Source of the DNA: Cryomorphaceae bacterium
GTDB taxonomy: Bacteria; Bacteroidota; Bacteroidia; Flavobacteriales_D; Crocinitomicaceae
Length of the DNA: 64,000 bases
Reading direction: 5' to 3'
Assembly: GCA_027483605.1 (NCBI GenBank)
Contig: JAIXUE010000003.1
Location: forward strand, 31,566-95,565
In this document: positions 36,279 through 45,486 of the stretch, piece after piece
How the letters are laid out: each line of letters opens with the position of its first letter
Numbering within the stretch: the first letter of the stretch is position 1
Translations under genes and position numbers: made by a program
Notes under the pieces: generated by a model
Databases searched by the model: none
Told to the model about the DNA's origin: nothing
What the model saw: only the letters and a program-made list of their open reading frames with translations

Positions 36279-37673
36279 TTGAAACGACTCGTTCAGTTTA
36301 GCCTCAAGTCTTTTACCGGACCCTTCATCGTGACACTCCTGATCTCGATGTTCATGCTCATTTTACAATTTTTTTGGGTCTACATCGATGACCTCATGGG
36401 CAAAGACCTCGGTGTTTTGGTTATTCTAGAACTTCTGTTTTATGTATCGGCTAGCATTATTGAATTGGCCTTACCCCTCACCATTTTGCTTTCCTCCCTC
36501 ATGACCATCGGCAATCTAGCCGAACACAACGAACTCACTGCACTTAAAGCCAGTGGATTTTCACTCTTGCGCATCCTTAGGCCCTTAATTGTGATCGTGT
36601 TGCTTTTAGCCTGCACCACTTTCTTTTTTTCGAATTACGTGATTCCTGCGGCCAACCTGAAGTGGCACACACTGATGTACGATATCCAAAATAAGAAAAT
36701 TGCGAGCTTGCTCACTCCTAAGGTCTACTCTAGAAATTTTGAAGGCTATGCAATCAAAGTAGACTCGCTCAAGGGCAATCATTGTGTCGGTATCACCATC
36801 CACGACTACACGCAACCGACGCAATTGCGCACTGTTCGGGCCAAAGAGGCCGATGTATACAAATCTGTTAATGGCAGGTTCGTTTTTCTGAACTTAAAGA
36901 ATGGCAGCATTTTAGAAGAACTCGATTTGCAGAATCCGATGTACTTACCCAACAATACCTTGAGCAAACGCTCTGGGCGCCCTTCCAGGGTTTCTACTTT
37001 TGAACAAGGTGTATACAAGTTAGATTTAGAGGGCCTCGACCTGAACCGTTCAAAAGAAGACTTATTTACCAATAAATACGAAATGCTCAACGTGTTTCAG
37101 ATCGATGAAGCCATTGATTCCATTGAAGTTAAAAAAGAACGCCTTCGCGCTAATTTTGTCCAGCAAAGTATGCAGGGTTTTTTGAGTCTTCATCAGCAAA
37201 TAACTCAGCTCAAAGCAAACGACCCTAGTCTTGCAACCAAACATGACGAGCCAATCAAACCTATTCAATTCAAGCAGCTGAGCCCAGCTGATCAACAGCT
37301 CAGCATCCAATTGACACTCTCTAAAATCCGGCGCAATCAGCAGCAATTAGCCAACCAAACACAGTTCTTGACCACCTTAGATCGTGAAATTGACCTATAC
37401 TGGATTGAATTTCACCGTAAATTTGCCCTCACTTACGCCATTGTGGCACTTTTCTTTGTGGGTGCCCCGCTCGGCGCACTCATTAAAAAAGGTGGTTTTG
37501 GCGCGCCAGTGGTAATTGCAGCACTTATTTTTATGCTCTACTTTGTTTTGAGTTCTATCGGTGCTAATTTAGCCAACACAGGAACTGTGGCCCCTTTTAT
37601 TGGCATGTGGATGGCTGCCCTTGTTTTTACGCCAGTGGCCATCTATTTCACTAAAAAAGCGCTGGCTGTTTAA
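36279..37673 (+). CDS. LptF/LptG-family lipopolysaccharide export permease
   Basis: 464 residues from a TTG codon at 36279 (reading MKRLVQFSLKSFTGPFIV), which matches the family N-terminus and follows a promoter; no ATG is available near. Three membrane helices at the N-terminus, a long periplasmic jelly-roll part (about 130-350), and three helices at the C-terminus (FFVGAPLGALIKKGGFGAPV is typical). With LptB and a second permease it lifts LPS from the inner membrane. The periplasmic part contains a long Gln-rich helix-like section (about 275-365), as often in Bacteroidota versions. LptF and LptG cannot be distinguished here. Confidence 0.88.
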   Translation: MKRLVQFSLKSFTGPFIVTLLISMFMLILQFFWVYIDDLMGKDLGVLVILELLFYVSASIIELALPLTILLSSLMTIGNLAEHNELTALKASGFSLLRILRPLIVIVLLLACTTFFFSNYVIPAANLKWHTLMYDIQNKKIASLLTPKVYSRNFEGYAIKVDSLKGNHCVGITIHDYTQPTQLRTVRAKEADVYKSVNGRFVFLNLKNGSILEELDLQNPMYLPNNTLSKRSGRPSRVSTFEQGVYKLDLEGLDLNRSKEDLFTNKYEMLNVFQIDEAIDSIEVKKERLRANFVQQSMQGFLSLHQQITQLKANDPSLATKHDEPIKPIQFKQLSPADQQLSIQLTLSKIRRNQQQLANQTQFLTTLDREIDLYWIEFHRKFALTYAIVALFFVGAPLGALIKKGGFGAPVVIAALIFMLYFVLSSIGANLANTGTVAPFIGMWMAALVFTPVAIYFTKKALAV

Positions 37674-37683
37674 CTAAAGTCCA

Positions 37684-38880
37684 TTGAAAATACTCGTCTT
37701 AAGTCATAAGCCACCCTATCCCATCTTAGACGGTGGCTGCTTGGCTATGTCTCGCCTGCTCGAAGATTTGTTGTCCTTGAAGCAAGTGAGCGAACTACAC
37801 TACCACACCTTAGCTACAGCCAAACATCCATATGATGCAACAGCCTTTCCGGTAAACGACAAGCTCCATTTGAAAGCGCACCCAATTGATACAAAAGTGA
37901 CGCTTTTAGGCGCCTGCATCAGTCTCTTGAAACAAGAGTCTTATAATTTAATTCGTTTCAAGAATACAGGCATTCGCCAAGAACTGCAGCATGTACTCCA
38001 ACACAATGATTTTGATTTTGTGATCTTCGAAAGTCTTTTCGCAGCAGTATATGCACGCTCATTACGGTCTTTTTCAAAGGCAAAATTCATTTACAGGGCA
38101 CACAATATAGAGCATCAAATTTGGAAAGACCTCGCAGTAAATACCAAACTTATCTTTAAAAAATGGTACTTGCAGCAACTGGCCTATTCGCTTAAGTGGG
38201 CAGAGCGCAGTATTTGGAGTGAAGACCAAGGAGGCCTTGACCTGATTTTGAGCATCTCTGACACCGATCTCAACATCATTGAAGGCCAGACCTTAACCGC
38301 CTGTCGTTACTTACCTGCATCCATCTTAAAACCCAACATCAAGAGCAATTTAGCGCCGCAAAAAATTTGTTTTCTTGGCGCCTTCAATTGGCAGCCAAAT
38401 GTGGAGGCCGTAGATTGGTTCTTGAAAACTATTTTCCCTTCACTGCGGCAACAACACCCTCAACTTGAATTCCATATCGCTGGTAAAGGTGCCCAACAAC
38501 ACAAGCACTGGTTAAGAACAGGAGTAGTGGTGCATGGTTTTGTTCCTGATGCCAAAGCGTTCATTGCCACCCACGGTGTTTTTGCAGGCTGTTTACAGTC
38601 TGGTTCTGGCGTCAAGATGAAAATCATTGAAGCCATGAGTGTGGGTGCTCCAATTGTGTTTAGTGCTAAATCTGCCGACGGACTTCCTGCCTTTGAACCA
38701 GCATTGCTCCATTTTTCAGCAGCCACATTTCTTGCAGAAATGGCTCGTTTACTTGAAAACCAAGATGAGCTTGCGCACCGTGCACAATTTGGCAGCACTT
38801 ACTTTGAGCAGCATTTTGAAGCCAAGCAAGTACAAAAACAACTCTTGCAAATACTCGAAGAACTTCAAAATAATCGCTAA
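37684..38880 (+). CDS. Glycosyltransferase, GT4-like
   Basis: 398 residues from a TTG codon at 37684; the Rossmann start KILVLSHKPPYPILDGG must be included and no ATG precedes it. GT-B fold: N-terminal acceptor domain, then FLGAFNWQPNVEAVDWFLK at the start of the donor domain, GFVPDAKAFIATHGVFAG and GSGVKMKIIEAMSVGAPIV (nucleotide-sugar binding region). It transfers a sugar to an unknown acceptor, probably in cell-surface glycan synthesis. It lies 10 bp after the Lpt permease and 9 bp before a GT2 gene, so the three may be co-transcribed. Confidence 0.9.
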   Translation: MKILVLSHKPPYPILDGGCLAMSRLLEDLLSLKQVSELHYHTLATAKHPYDATAFPVNDKLHLKAHPIDTKVTLLGACISLLKQESYNLIRFKNTGIRQELQHVLQHNDFDFVIFESLFAAVYARSLRSFSKAKFIYRAHNIEHQIWKDLAVNTKLIFKKWYLQQLAYSLKWAERSIWSEDQGGLDLILSISDTDLNIIEGQTLTACRYLPASILKPNIKSNLAPQKICFLGAFNWQPNVEAVDWFLKTIFPSLRQQHPQLEFHIAGKGAQQHKHWLRTGVVVHGFVPDAKAFIATHGVFAGCLQSGSGVKMKIIEAMSVGAPIVFSAKSADGLPAFEPALLHFSAATFLAEMARLLENQDELAHRAQFGSTYFEQHFEAKQVQKQLLQILEELQNNR

Positions 38881-38889
38881 TATTGCTTC

Positions 38890-40050
38890 ATGCTCCAGGT
38901 TTTGTTCTTTGTTGGCCTCATTTTTTTGCTCTACAGCTATATTTTGTATCCTTTTTTACTGAAGTATTTACTGCAAAAGAGTCCAAATAAGGAAGCTTAT
39001 CCATTGCAGCAACAGTTTCCGCCATTGAGTATCATCATTGCGGCTCACAACGAAGAAAAGGTACTCCGAGAAAAACTAGACTCCATTTTACAAAGTGCTT
39101 ATCCGCAAGAACTCATTGAAATATTGATAGGTATTGACGCAAGTTCGGATCTCAGTGCGCTCATTGCAGAAGAGTACCAAAGCAAATTCGCGGCTTGTCT
39201 GGTTTTTGAATTCAAAGAAAGACAAGGTAAAATCAAGATTGTCAACGCCCTGGTACCCAAAGCCCAACACGCCTTGATCGTACTCACCGATGCCAACGTA
39301 TTGTTTACCGAGCAAACGTTAATGCATTTGCAAGCACCGTTTGTCGATCCGAAAATTGGTTTGGTAGACAGTACCATGAAACACTACGGCCTGAAAAACA
39401 CTGGTATTTCCATGCCAGAATCCACTTACATTGCCGGAGAAGTCTTGCTCAAGGAGGCCGAAGGAAAACTCTGGGGAGCCATGATGGGGCCATTCGGAGG
39501 TTGCTTTGCCTTTAGGAAACGTTGTTTTGAACCGATTCCTGAACATTTTTTGGTCGATGATTTTTACATCAACATGATTTGCATCGAGAAAGGTTTGCGC
39601 TGTGTTACCCAAACGGAAGCAATTGTATTGGAAGATGTCTCCAATGACCTCTCCATTGAATTCAAGCGCAAAATCAGAATATCTTCTGGTAATTTTCAGA
39701 ACCTTCGCCGCTTCTGGCCTTTACTTTTTAAATTCAATTGGGTTTCTTTTGCATTCTTCTCTCACAAGGTGCTGCGCTGGATTCTACCTGTATTCTTAGT
39801 CTTCATGACGCTGCAAATCATACAAAAACAAGAGAGCTCTTGGTTTTATCAAGTCCTTTATTTTATATTGCTCTTGATCCCGATTTCTTTTGTAGTGGAT
39901 TATCTAGCGCGCCGACAAGGCACTCATTTAGTTTGGCTGCGCTACATCATTCATTTTGTCAGTATGAACATCGCCTTGCTTATTGGTTTATTTCGCTTTT
40001 TTGGCGGTATTCGCTCCTCGGTTTGGCAACCAACCAAGCGACATCAGTAA
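38890..40050 (+). CDS. Membrane glycosyltransferase, GT2
   Basis: 386 residues. One N-terminal helix, a GT-A catalytic domain and three to four C-terminal helices. GT2 motifs: LSIIIAAHNEEKVLREKL, LIGIDASSD, LTDANVLF (DxD equivalent), and a gap-spanning AMMGPFGGCFAFRK; VEDF-like LVDDFYINM follows. It resembles processive or undecaprenyl-linked glycan synthases, but product and direction are unknown. It forms a surface glycan group with the GT4 gene upstream; the AlgI/AlgX-like pair lies 550 bp further on the other strand. Confidence 0.9.
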   Translation: MLQVLFFVGLIFLLYSYILYPFLLKYLLQKSPNKEAYPLQQQFPPLSIIIAAHNEEKVLREKLDSILQSAYPQELIEILIGIDASSDLSALIAEEYQSKFAACLVFEFKERQGKIKIVNALVPKAQHALIVLTDANVLFTEQTLMHLQAPFVDPKIGLVDSTMKHYGLKNTGISMPESTYIAGEVLLKEAEGKLWGAMMGPFGGCFAFRKRCFEPIPEHFLVDDFYINMICIEKGLRCVTQTEAIVLEDVSNDLSIEFKRKIRISSGNFQNLRRFWPLLFKFNWVSFAFFSHKVLRWILPVFLVFMTLQIIQKQESSWFYQVLYFILLLIPISFVVDYLARRQGTHLVWLRYIIHFVSMNIALLIGLFRFFGGIRSSVWQPTKRHQ

Positions 40051-40058
40051 GTTTTTTG

Positions 40059-40066
40059 TATCTTTG
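40059..40066 (+). promoter_or_regulatory. Candidate -7 box of the cold-shock-domain gene
   Basis: TATCTTTG matches TAnnTTTG and is followed by about 75 bases of untranslated leader before the ATG at 40146. No well-spaced -33 TTG was seen. A long 5' leader is usual for cold-shock genes. Confidence 0.4.
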
Positions 40067-40145
40067 CAGTCAAATTACGCCTGCGTCTTGTAAGTTGCCT
40101 CCCTTCCTACTCTGCTCACGGCACTTATTCTCTTAACGCAAATAA

Positions 40146-40604
40146 ATGGCTAAATCCAAAGAAACCTTCTCCAAGAAGGAAAAAGAAAAACTCAAAGCAA
40201 AAAAGAAAAAAGAAAAATTGATTCGTTCTGAGGAGCGCAAATCCAATGCAAGTGGCGGAGGCTTAGATAGCATGATGGCTTATGTAGACGAATTTGGTCG
40301 CATCGTTGACGCTCCAATTGACCCAAGCACAAGAGTAGAAATCGACGCAGAAAGCATCGAAATTGGCATACCACGCCGCGAAGAAAGTGACGAAGACGAA
40401 GCATCTGACTCTGGAACTGTTATTTTCTTCAATGATTCAAAAGGCTATGGCTTCATCAAAGACAAAGCTAGCGGAGAAAACATCTTTGTACACGCAGCCA
40501 ACCTCTCTCAACCTATAGCCGAACGCGACGAAGTCAGTTTCGAAAAAAGCAAAGGTCAAAAAGGTTGGGTAGCCCTCAATGTCAAGATCTTACCCAAAGT
40601 TTAG
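40146..40604 (+). CDS. Cold-shock-domain protein with charged N-terminal extension
   Basis: 152 residues. The first 25 residues are mostly Lys and Glu (KEKEKLKAKKKKEKLIRSEE), residues about 30-92 form a linker with an acidic end (ESDEDEASD), and the cold-shock domain follows (GTVIFFNDSKGYGFIKDKASG, with RNP1 KGYGFI and RNP2 IFVHAA). It should bind single-stranded RNA or DNA. This extended type recurs in Bacteroidota, and the basic head may add RNA affinity. Converges with the AlgX-like gene (4-bp overlap). Confidence 0.9.
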   Translation: MAKSKETFSKKEKEKLKAKKKKEKLIRSEERKSNASGGGLDSMMAYVDEFGRIVDAPIDPSTRVEIDAESIEIGIPRREESDEDEASDSGTVIFFNDSKGYGFIKDKASGENIFVHAANLSQPIAERDEVSFEKSKGQKGWVALNVKILPKV

Positions 40605-41740
40605 TCCTTTAGATAAGTTGGCATCATGCCAAATCCGAATCGAGGCAAATTAGCTTCGGTGAGTAGCAAAACAACGACATCAAATTCCCTGACCAAGCCC
40701 TTGTAATCTTTTTGGTCTTTAAGGAAGGTCGTTGCTCTTCCAGGCACCAATCTTTCGTGGTTGTAATACCAAAATTCACCACCCTCAAACACGTGCTGCA
40801 TCATGCCCCAATTGTACATGCCGTAGTAAAAGCTGTCTCCAATCACCAATACTTTGGGGGCTTTTTTTCCTTTTGACAAGGGCTTGATTTCAAATTGAGG
40901 GTAAGCCATTTTCAAATCCGGAATATCACGTAATAAGTTCATGCCCAGCTCAATATCGTCGTCTCGATCACGAGGAGTGTTGGACTTTTCTATTTTTTTG
41001 AGCACCATCTTAGGGAATTCCTTCTTGGTGAGCTGCGCTAAGTTTCTAATGAGCGAATCTGCAACTAAATATTCGCCATAACTACTCCAATGAATCCCTG
41101 TTTTAGGATACAACGGATACGGTGCCGTTGCTTTCATTTTTAAAAACCAATCTTGCACGTCAAAAAGCGGAATCTTTTCTGCAATAAGTTCCCTAACAAA
41201 ATCGGGGTAATTCCTGCCAATACTTCCATTGTAGCGGTAGTCATCAGGCATTTTGTCCGGAAAAAAGGATCCTTTACCAGGTGCAATACATACCAGAAGT
41301 TCCTTTCCACTTTGCTTGAGGTCGCGCTGAACAAAAGCCAGCGATTGCACCAGTTCATTGATCGAATCTAGGCCGATGTAATCCTGGCCAGAAGCAGCCA
41401 ACAAGTAATTCTCTTCAAAGAGATAGCCATCTTTACCCATAATGACCCCTTGGGCTTGGTATTCGCCAAAAAGCCTGTCAAATACTTCATTGTAGAAACG
41501 CACCATAAATGGACGCAAACCAAAATGTTCACTGATGTATTTTTCCTGACCTACTTGGAATTTCGCAGTGCGCCAGTGCGCAGTAGAGAATTTAATATTT
41601 TCTGAGCTAGGCTGAGCACCGCCAAGAGGTTTTGATTCAAAAATGTGTTCGTTTTGCTCGAGCCAAGGCAAAAGCAACAAGGCCAGCACCACTCCAAAAA
41701 GTGCGTTCTTGATGATAGTATCTTTTGTTGGCACTTTCAT
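40601..41740 (-). CDS. AlgX/AlgJ-like SGNH acetyltransferase-family protein
   Basis: 379 residues with an N-terminal membrane anchor (ALFGVVLALLLLPW). AlgX/AlgJ-type SGNH motifs: GIHWSSYGEYL near residue 205 and VLVIGDSFYYGMYNW near 290 (nucleophile Ser). The catalytic dyad of AlgX is Asp-x-His; here the Asp position reads Gly (TGIHW), as in many Bacteroidota homologues. Works with the AlgI-like MBOAT protein encoded just upstream (one-base overlap) to O-acetylate an exported polysaccharide in the periplasm. The polymer is not known; there are two glycosyltransferase genes close by. Confidence 0.85.
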   Translation of the reverse strand: MKVPTKDTIIKNALFGVVLALLLLPWLEQNEHIFESKPLGGAQPSSENIKFSTAHWRTAKFQVGQEKYISEHFGLRPFMVRFYNEVFDRLFGEYQAQGVIMGKDGYLFEENYLLAASGQDYIGLDSINELVQSLAFVQRDLKQSGKELLVCIAPGKGSFFPDKMPDDYRYNGSIGRNYPDFVRELIAEKIPLFDVQDWFLKMKATAPYPLYPKTGIHWSSYGEYLVADSLIRNLAQLTKKEFPKMVLKKIEKSNTPRDRDDDIELGMNLLRDIPDLKMAYPQFEIKPLSKGKKAPKVLVIGDSFYYGMYNWGMMQHVFEGGEFWYYNHERLVPGRATTFLKDQKDYKGLVREFDVVVLLLTEANLPRFGFGMMPTYLKD

Positions 41741-43164
41741 CAGAAACGGTAATAGATAAAGGGGTTTAAATTGGATGCCGAAAGAAAGACAATGCTCAAA
41801 AACAAAAGTAATATGGAAATGAGGGTAACTAATGTGGCTTTAGAAACCGACAAGATTGGATTTTCTGAGGTGAGAAATAGGGTGGTTTTCTCCATCAACT
41901 GAGATCTTCCAATAATGGAAAACAAAATCGCAAGGAGCAATACTAAATAAAAGCTATTGTTTAATTCAATGAATTTAACATCTTTCCAATCAAACAGTTG
42001 TGAGTAAAATAATTTTGCATCATTCCAACTTTCTAAGCGAAACAAAACCCAAGCCATAGCCACCGTAAAGAAAGTGAAAAGAGTGGCAGGCACCCTCCCT
42101 ATTTTTTCTAAAAAATTGAGTAAGAAGAGCCTGTCTAGGATCAAGAAAAAACCATGAAAAGCACCCCACAGCACAAAATTCCAAGATGCGCCGTGCCATA
42201 AACCGGACACCAAAAATACCAGCCATAAATTGAAATACAAGCGCCATTTGTTACTCACGCGGTTTCCGCCGAGTGGAATGTATAAGAAGTCGCGCATGAA
42301 GGCGCCTAAGGTGATGTGCCAACGGCGCCAAAATTCGGTGATGCTTCTTGAACTATACGGTGAGTCAAAGTTTTCAGGGAAACGGAAACCCATCATGCGG
42401 GCCAAACCTATAGCCATGTCTGAATAGCCTGAAAAATCAAAGTAAATCTGAAAAGTATAGGCTAGAATTCCGACCCAGGCTTCATCAAAACTCAACTCAC
42501 TGAGCTCACCACCCATGTAAAGATCAGCTTGCTTGGCCAACACATTGGCAATCAGTACTTTTTTAGCGAGGCCAACACTGAAGCGAAACAAACCAATGAG
42601 GCGGTCGTCTGGGGTTTCGGTGCGGGCCACCACCTGCTGCGCCACACTCTTGAATCTGATAATGGGCCCTGCAATGGCATGGGGAAAAATCAATTTATAA
42701 AGTAAGTACTGCGAGGGTTTTTCAAAGGGCGCGTGGTCTTGGCGATACACCTCTATGGCATACGTAAGGGTCTGAAAGGTAAAAAAGGAGATGCCAATAG
42801 GTAAAGCTACTTGTGTCCACGACAATTGCTCAAATCCCAGAGAACCAAGTGCTGTATTGACATTTTCAATGAAAAAATTGGCATACTTGAAATAAGCCAA
42901 AAGCCCCAAATTAAGCACGAGAGAAGTCGTTAAGAATAACTTTCTTCTTGTTTGATTTTTAGTAAAGTAAATACCTTTCACCAAATAAAAGTCTAGTAAA
43001 CTTGTTGCCAATACGACATAAATAAAGTTCGGCGCGCCCCAGGCATAAAATAAGATACTCACCAACAGCGCCCAATGGTTTTTCCAGCTTTTGGGCAGCA
43101 GCACATACACCAGCATAAAAACTGGCAAAAAGTACAATAAGAACAGGATACTGCTGAAAACCAT
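41740..43164 (-). CDS. AlgI-like MBOAT O-acyltransferase
   Basis: 474 residues from the ATG at 43164 (MVFSSILFLLYFLP, the standard opening of AlgI/DltB-type proteins); the track's start 7 codons upstream lies in a hairpin. About 11-12 membrane segments. MBOAT core: PIGISFFTFQTLTYAIEVYR, IPLGGNRVSNKWRLYFN and the catalytic His in SGLWHGASWNFVLWG. It passes acetyl groups across the inner membrane to the AlgX-like partner. A perfect 11-bp inverted repeat sits right before its start codon. Confidence 0.92.
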   Translation of the reverse strand: MVFSSILFLLYFLPVFMLVYVLLPKSWKNHWALLVSILFYAWGAPNFIYVVLATSLLDFYLVKGIYFTKNQTRRKLFLTTSLVLNLGLLAYFKYANFFIENVNTALGSLGFEQLSWTQVALPIGISFFTFQTLTYAIEVYRQDHAPFEKPSQYLLYKLIFPHAIAGPIIRFKSVAQQVVARTETPDDRLIGLFRFSVGLAKKVLIANVLAKQADLYMGGELSELSFDEAWVGILAYTFQIYFDFSGYSDMAIGLARMMGFRFPENFDSPYSSRSITEFWRRWHITLGAFMRDFLYIPLGGNRVSNKWRLYFNLWLVFLVSGLWHGASWNFVLWGAFHGFFLILDRLFLLNFLEKIGRVPATLFTFFTVAMAWVLFRLESWNDAKLFYSQLFDWKDVKFIELNNSFYLVLLLAILFSIIGRSQLMEKTTLFLTSENPILSVSKATLVTLISILLLFLSIVFLSASNLNPFIYYRF

Positions 43165-43166
43165 TG

Positions 43167-43195
43167 TTTTTGTAAATCGCTGCAATTTACAAAAA
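43167..43195 (-). promoter_or_regulatory. 11-bp perfect inverted repeat directly before the algI-like start codon
   Basis: TTTTTGTAAAT-CGCTGCA-ATTTACAAAAA: perfect 11-bp arms with a 7-base loop, ending 2 bp before the ATG at 43164. In RNA it would put the ribosome entry region in a stem; as DNA it could be an operator. Confidence 0.5.
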
Positions 43196-43276
43196 GGAAG
43201 GCAAATATGCAGTTTTCACCATTCAGACATGGCTTTCTAAAAAAAAATCTTATATTTAAATCATCAATAACAAGTC

Positions 43277-44266
43277 ATGCGCCTATCCCTACTCCTTTCC
43301 TGCTTTGTTTTTCTAGGTTTAAAACAAAGTGTTCTTGCACAAGCAGCCAACATCTGGATCAAGCCTAATGCTGTTTGGCACTATGATATCGATAGCTTTA
43401 GTGGCACTTATGGATTCATCAAAACAGCGTATGTCGGCGACACGATTATTGAAGGATACAGCACCCAAATATTGACCTCAGTAAGGTATTTATTTGGTTT
43501 TGATACCAATGATATTCTTCATCTTTCGGCTGTCCAAAACCTACCTACTAACTACACGCGCAACAATGAGAATCAAGTTTTTTATTGGCTCAATAACCAA
43601 TTTGAAATACTCTATGATTTTACAAAAACTCCAGGTGAGTCATATACGGTGGTAAGTATCGAGCCAACAGTTCAATTCTGCAACCCAAGCTCTTCTGTAA
43701 CGGTTCAAAGCACCTCAAGTACTACAATTGGCAATCAGACCTATCCTACAATTGAGCTCACCTCAGACCAAGCAAATTTTTCGCGATTGAGCGGCCAAAT
43801 CAATGCCCGCTACGGCAATCAGACTAATACATTTACCCCTCAAGCTTGGCTCTTCCCAGTAAACAGTTTTTACATGGATGGAATACTGTCAGTTTCACCA
43901 TGCGATACAAATTTGATGATCGATTATATCCATTATAAATTTCGCTGTTTTCAGGATGATAGCCTAATCGTGAATCCGAGTAATGAAGACTGTGAATATT
44001 TACTCAACAATGTAGGAATTAATGATTTAACTAAAGAAGGCTACATGTTATTTCCAAATCCAGCAACAAACTTCATTACTTTGGTTGCTCCTTCTGAAGA
44101 AAATGAAGTAGCTATTTACAATTCAATGGGAACACTTGTATTAACGACCAAAACAACCAAAAAAATCGAAGAAATCCCCTTAAACTTACCAAGCGGCACC
44201 TACTTCTTAAAGTCTTCTTCAAACCAATCCGAAGTATTTTACAATAAGTTCGTGATCCGACAATGA
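43277..44266 (+). CDS. T9SS-sorted secreted protein, unknown function
   Basis: 329 residues: signal peptide (GLKQSVLAQA), an all-beta body, and a type IX sorting domain (LFPNPATNFITLVAP to the end). The beginning of the mature part (NAVWHYDIDSFSGTYGFIKTAYVGDTII) parallels that of the gene at 54250-55134 (GAKWHYTYIGFSSGYVEIANVGDTII), and both have a DCEYL segment just before the sorting domain, so the two are paralogues. No enzyme motif. Probably displayed on or released from the cell surface. Confidence 0.8.
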   Translation: MRLSLLLSCFVFLGLKQSVLAQAANIWIKPNAVWHYDIDSFSGTYGFIKTAYVGDTIIEGYSTQILTSVRYLFGFDTNDILHLSAVQNLPTNYTRNNENQVFYWLNNQFEILYDFTKTPGESYTVVSIEPTVQFCNPSSSVTVQSTSSTTIGNQTYPTIELTSDQANFSRLSGQINARYGNQTNTFTPQAWLFPVNSFYMDGILSVSPCDTNLMIDYIHYKFRCFQDDSLIVNPSNEDCEYLLNNVGINDLTKEGYMLFPNPATNFITLVAPSEENEVAIYNSMGTLVLTTKTTKKIEEIPLNLPSGTYFLKSSSNQSEVFYNKFVIRQ

Positions 44267-44271
44267 CTCAC

Positions 44272-45435
44272 TTATTGAATTTCAAATGGCAAATCACCTC
44301 GATGGCTCTCAAAATATTCGAGTAACGCTTTTTGAAATAAAACATCTTTTGCCATTTTTTGAAAGAGGACTTGCTGGTAAAAACTGATTCTGTTTCGTTT
44401 TTTATCTTTTAAGATGATTTCTGATAGCTCCTGGCGATGGATTTCAAAAACTTCATCGATCACAGATACTTCTTTGTCAAAATCTGTAAATATCGCTTCG
44501 TAACAAAAGGCAGCCAACAAATGAAATTGCGCACTATTTGCCAATTCTTGTTGACCATTAATGCCAATACAAACATGCGTTTGTATTTTCCCTTTAGGAG
44601 AAATTGAATCAATCAAGAAGAATCTGGAGGCGACTTCAAAGAATTGAGCTTTTGAAAATGGAGCTTTTGGCTGCCCTACTCCGCTTGCATCAATGGCGCG
44701 CATCATGGTCAACACATTGGTGCTTAAAGTTGAATCCTGGATCAGTATACGAAGGTATTCAGCTTTCAATTCGAGGGTGTCGGGATACAAGCCAAAGAGC
44801 TTTTTCCTCGCCTCTGCCTGGTCTGGAGCATGAATTTTTGGTGCGTTCAAAATAATGTAATCAAAACGCCTTTTGTAAGCGCTGTATGCACTTTTCGGTG
44901 AATGCCAAGCCATGGCGCCAGCTTTTTGAACGCCGTTTTGCTCGAAAGTTTGAATGTCGATATGCAATTGTGAAGCAATTTGACAACTGTGTTGTATCCT
45001 TAGGATCTCTTCTTCTTTGGGCGTCTGAAACGCCAATGGAGTTGCTTCTCGATACAACTTCAAATAAGCCTCCCCTTTCTGACACTCACCAAGCATACAA
45101 TGAATGTGCATCATGTTCCAGTAATCCGCATCGGTAGGCACCTTGATTTTTGAATAAGCAGCAATGGAACTGCGCAATAAGGAGCTATCTTCACGACTTA
45201 GATAGACCTGATAATAAGCCATACCTAAGTCTTTGTAATAATAATCTAAATTAGATGTAAATGGAGTAGTGTCTATAGCAAGCAATTCGCTCAGTACGTC
45301 ATTGACAATTGTCGAATCTAGCACCGTACAAGTCGGGTGCTGCTTTTGTTTTCTGAATATTTTGTAGTCTGTCGTTTGAGCGCATACAAAGCTCGATATA
45401 AAGGTAAAAATGCTGATGACGAATACTGATCTCAT
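44272..45435 (-). CDS. Exported TPR-like protein, unknown function
   Basis: 387 residues with a signal peptide (FISSFVCAQT) and no sorting domain or lipobox, so probably periplasmic. Mostly alpha-helical; segments such as DADYWNMMHIHCMLGECQKGEAYLKLYREA have TPR-like spacing. Function unknown. It converges on the T9SS gene at left after 5 bp. Confidence 0.7.
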   Translation of the reverse strand: MRSVFVISIFTFISSFVCAQTTDYKIFRKQKQHPTCTVLDSTIVNDVLSELLAIDTTPFTSNLDYYYKDLGMAYYQVYLSREDSSLLRSSIAAYSKIKVPTDADYWNMMHIHCMLGECQKGEAYLKLYREATPLAFQTPKEEEILRIQHSCQIASQLHIDIQTFEQNGVQKAGAMAWHSPKSAYSAYKRRFDYIILNAPKIHAPDQAEARKKLFGLYPDTLELKAEYLRILIQDSTLSTNVLTMMRAIDASGVGQPKAPFSKAQFFEVASRFFLIDSISPKGKIQTHVCIGINGQQELANSAQFHLLAAFCYEAIFTDFDKEVSVIDEVFEIHRQELSEIILKDKKRNRISFYQQVLFQKMAKDVLFQKALLEYFESHRGDLPFEIQ

Positions 45436-45486
45436 ATTTAAATTTACGATAAATAAAAAGATAGAAAGGCTATTAAAACCGGTTAA

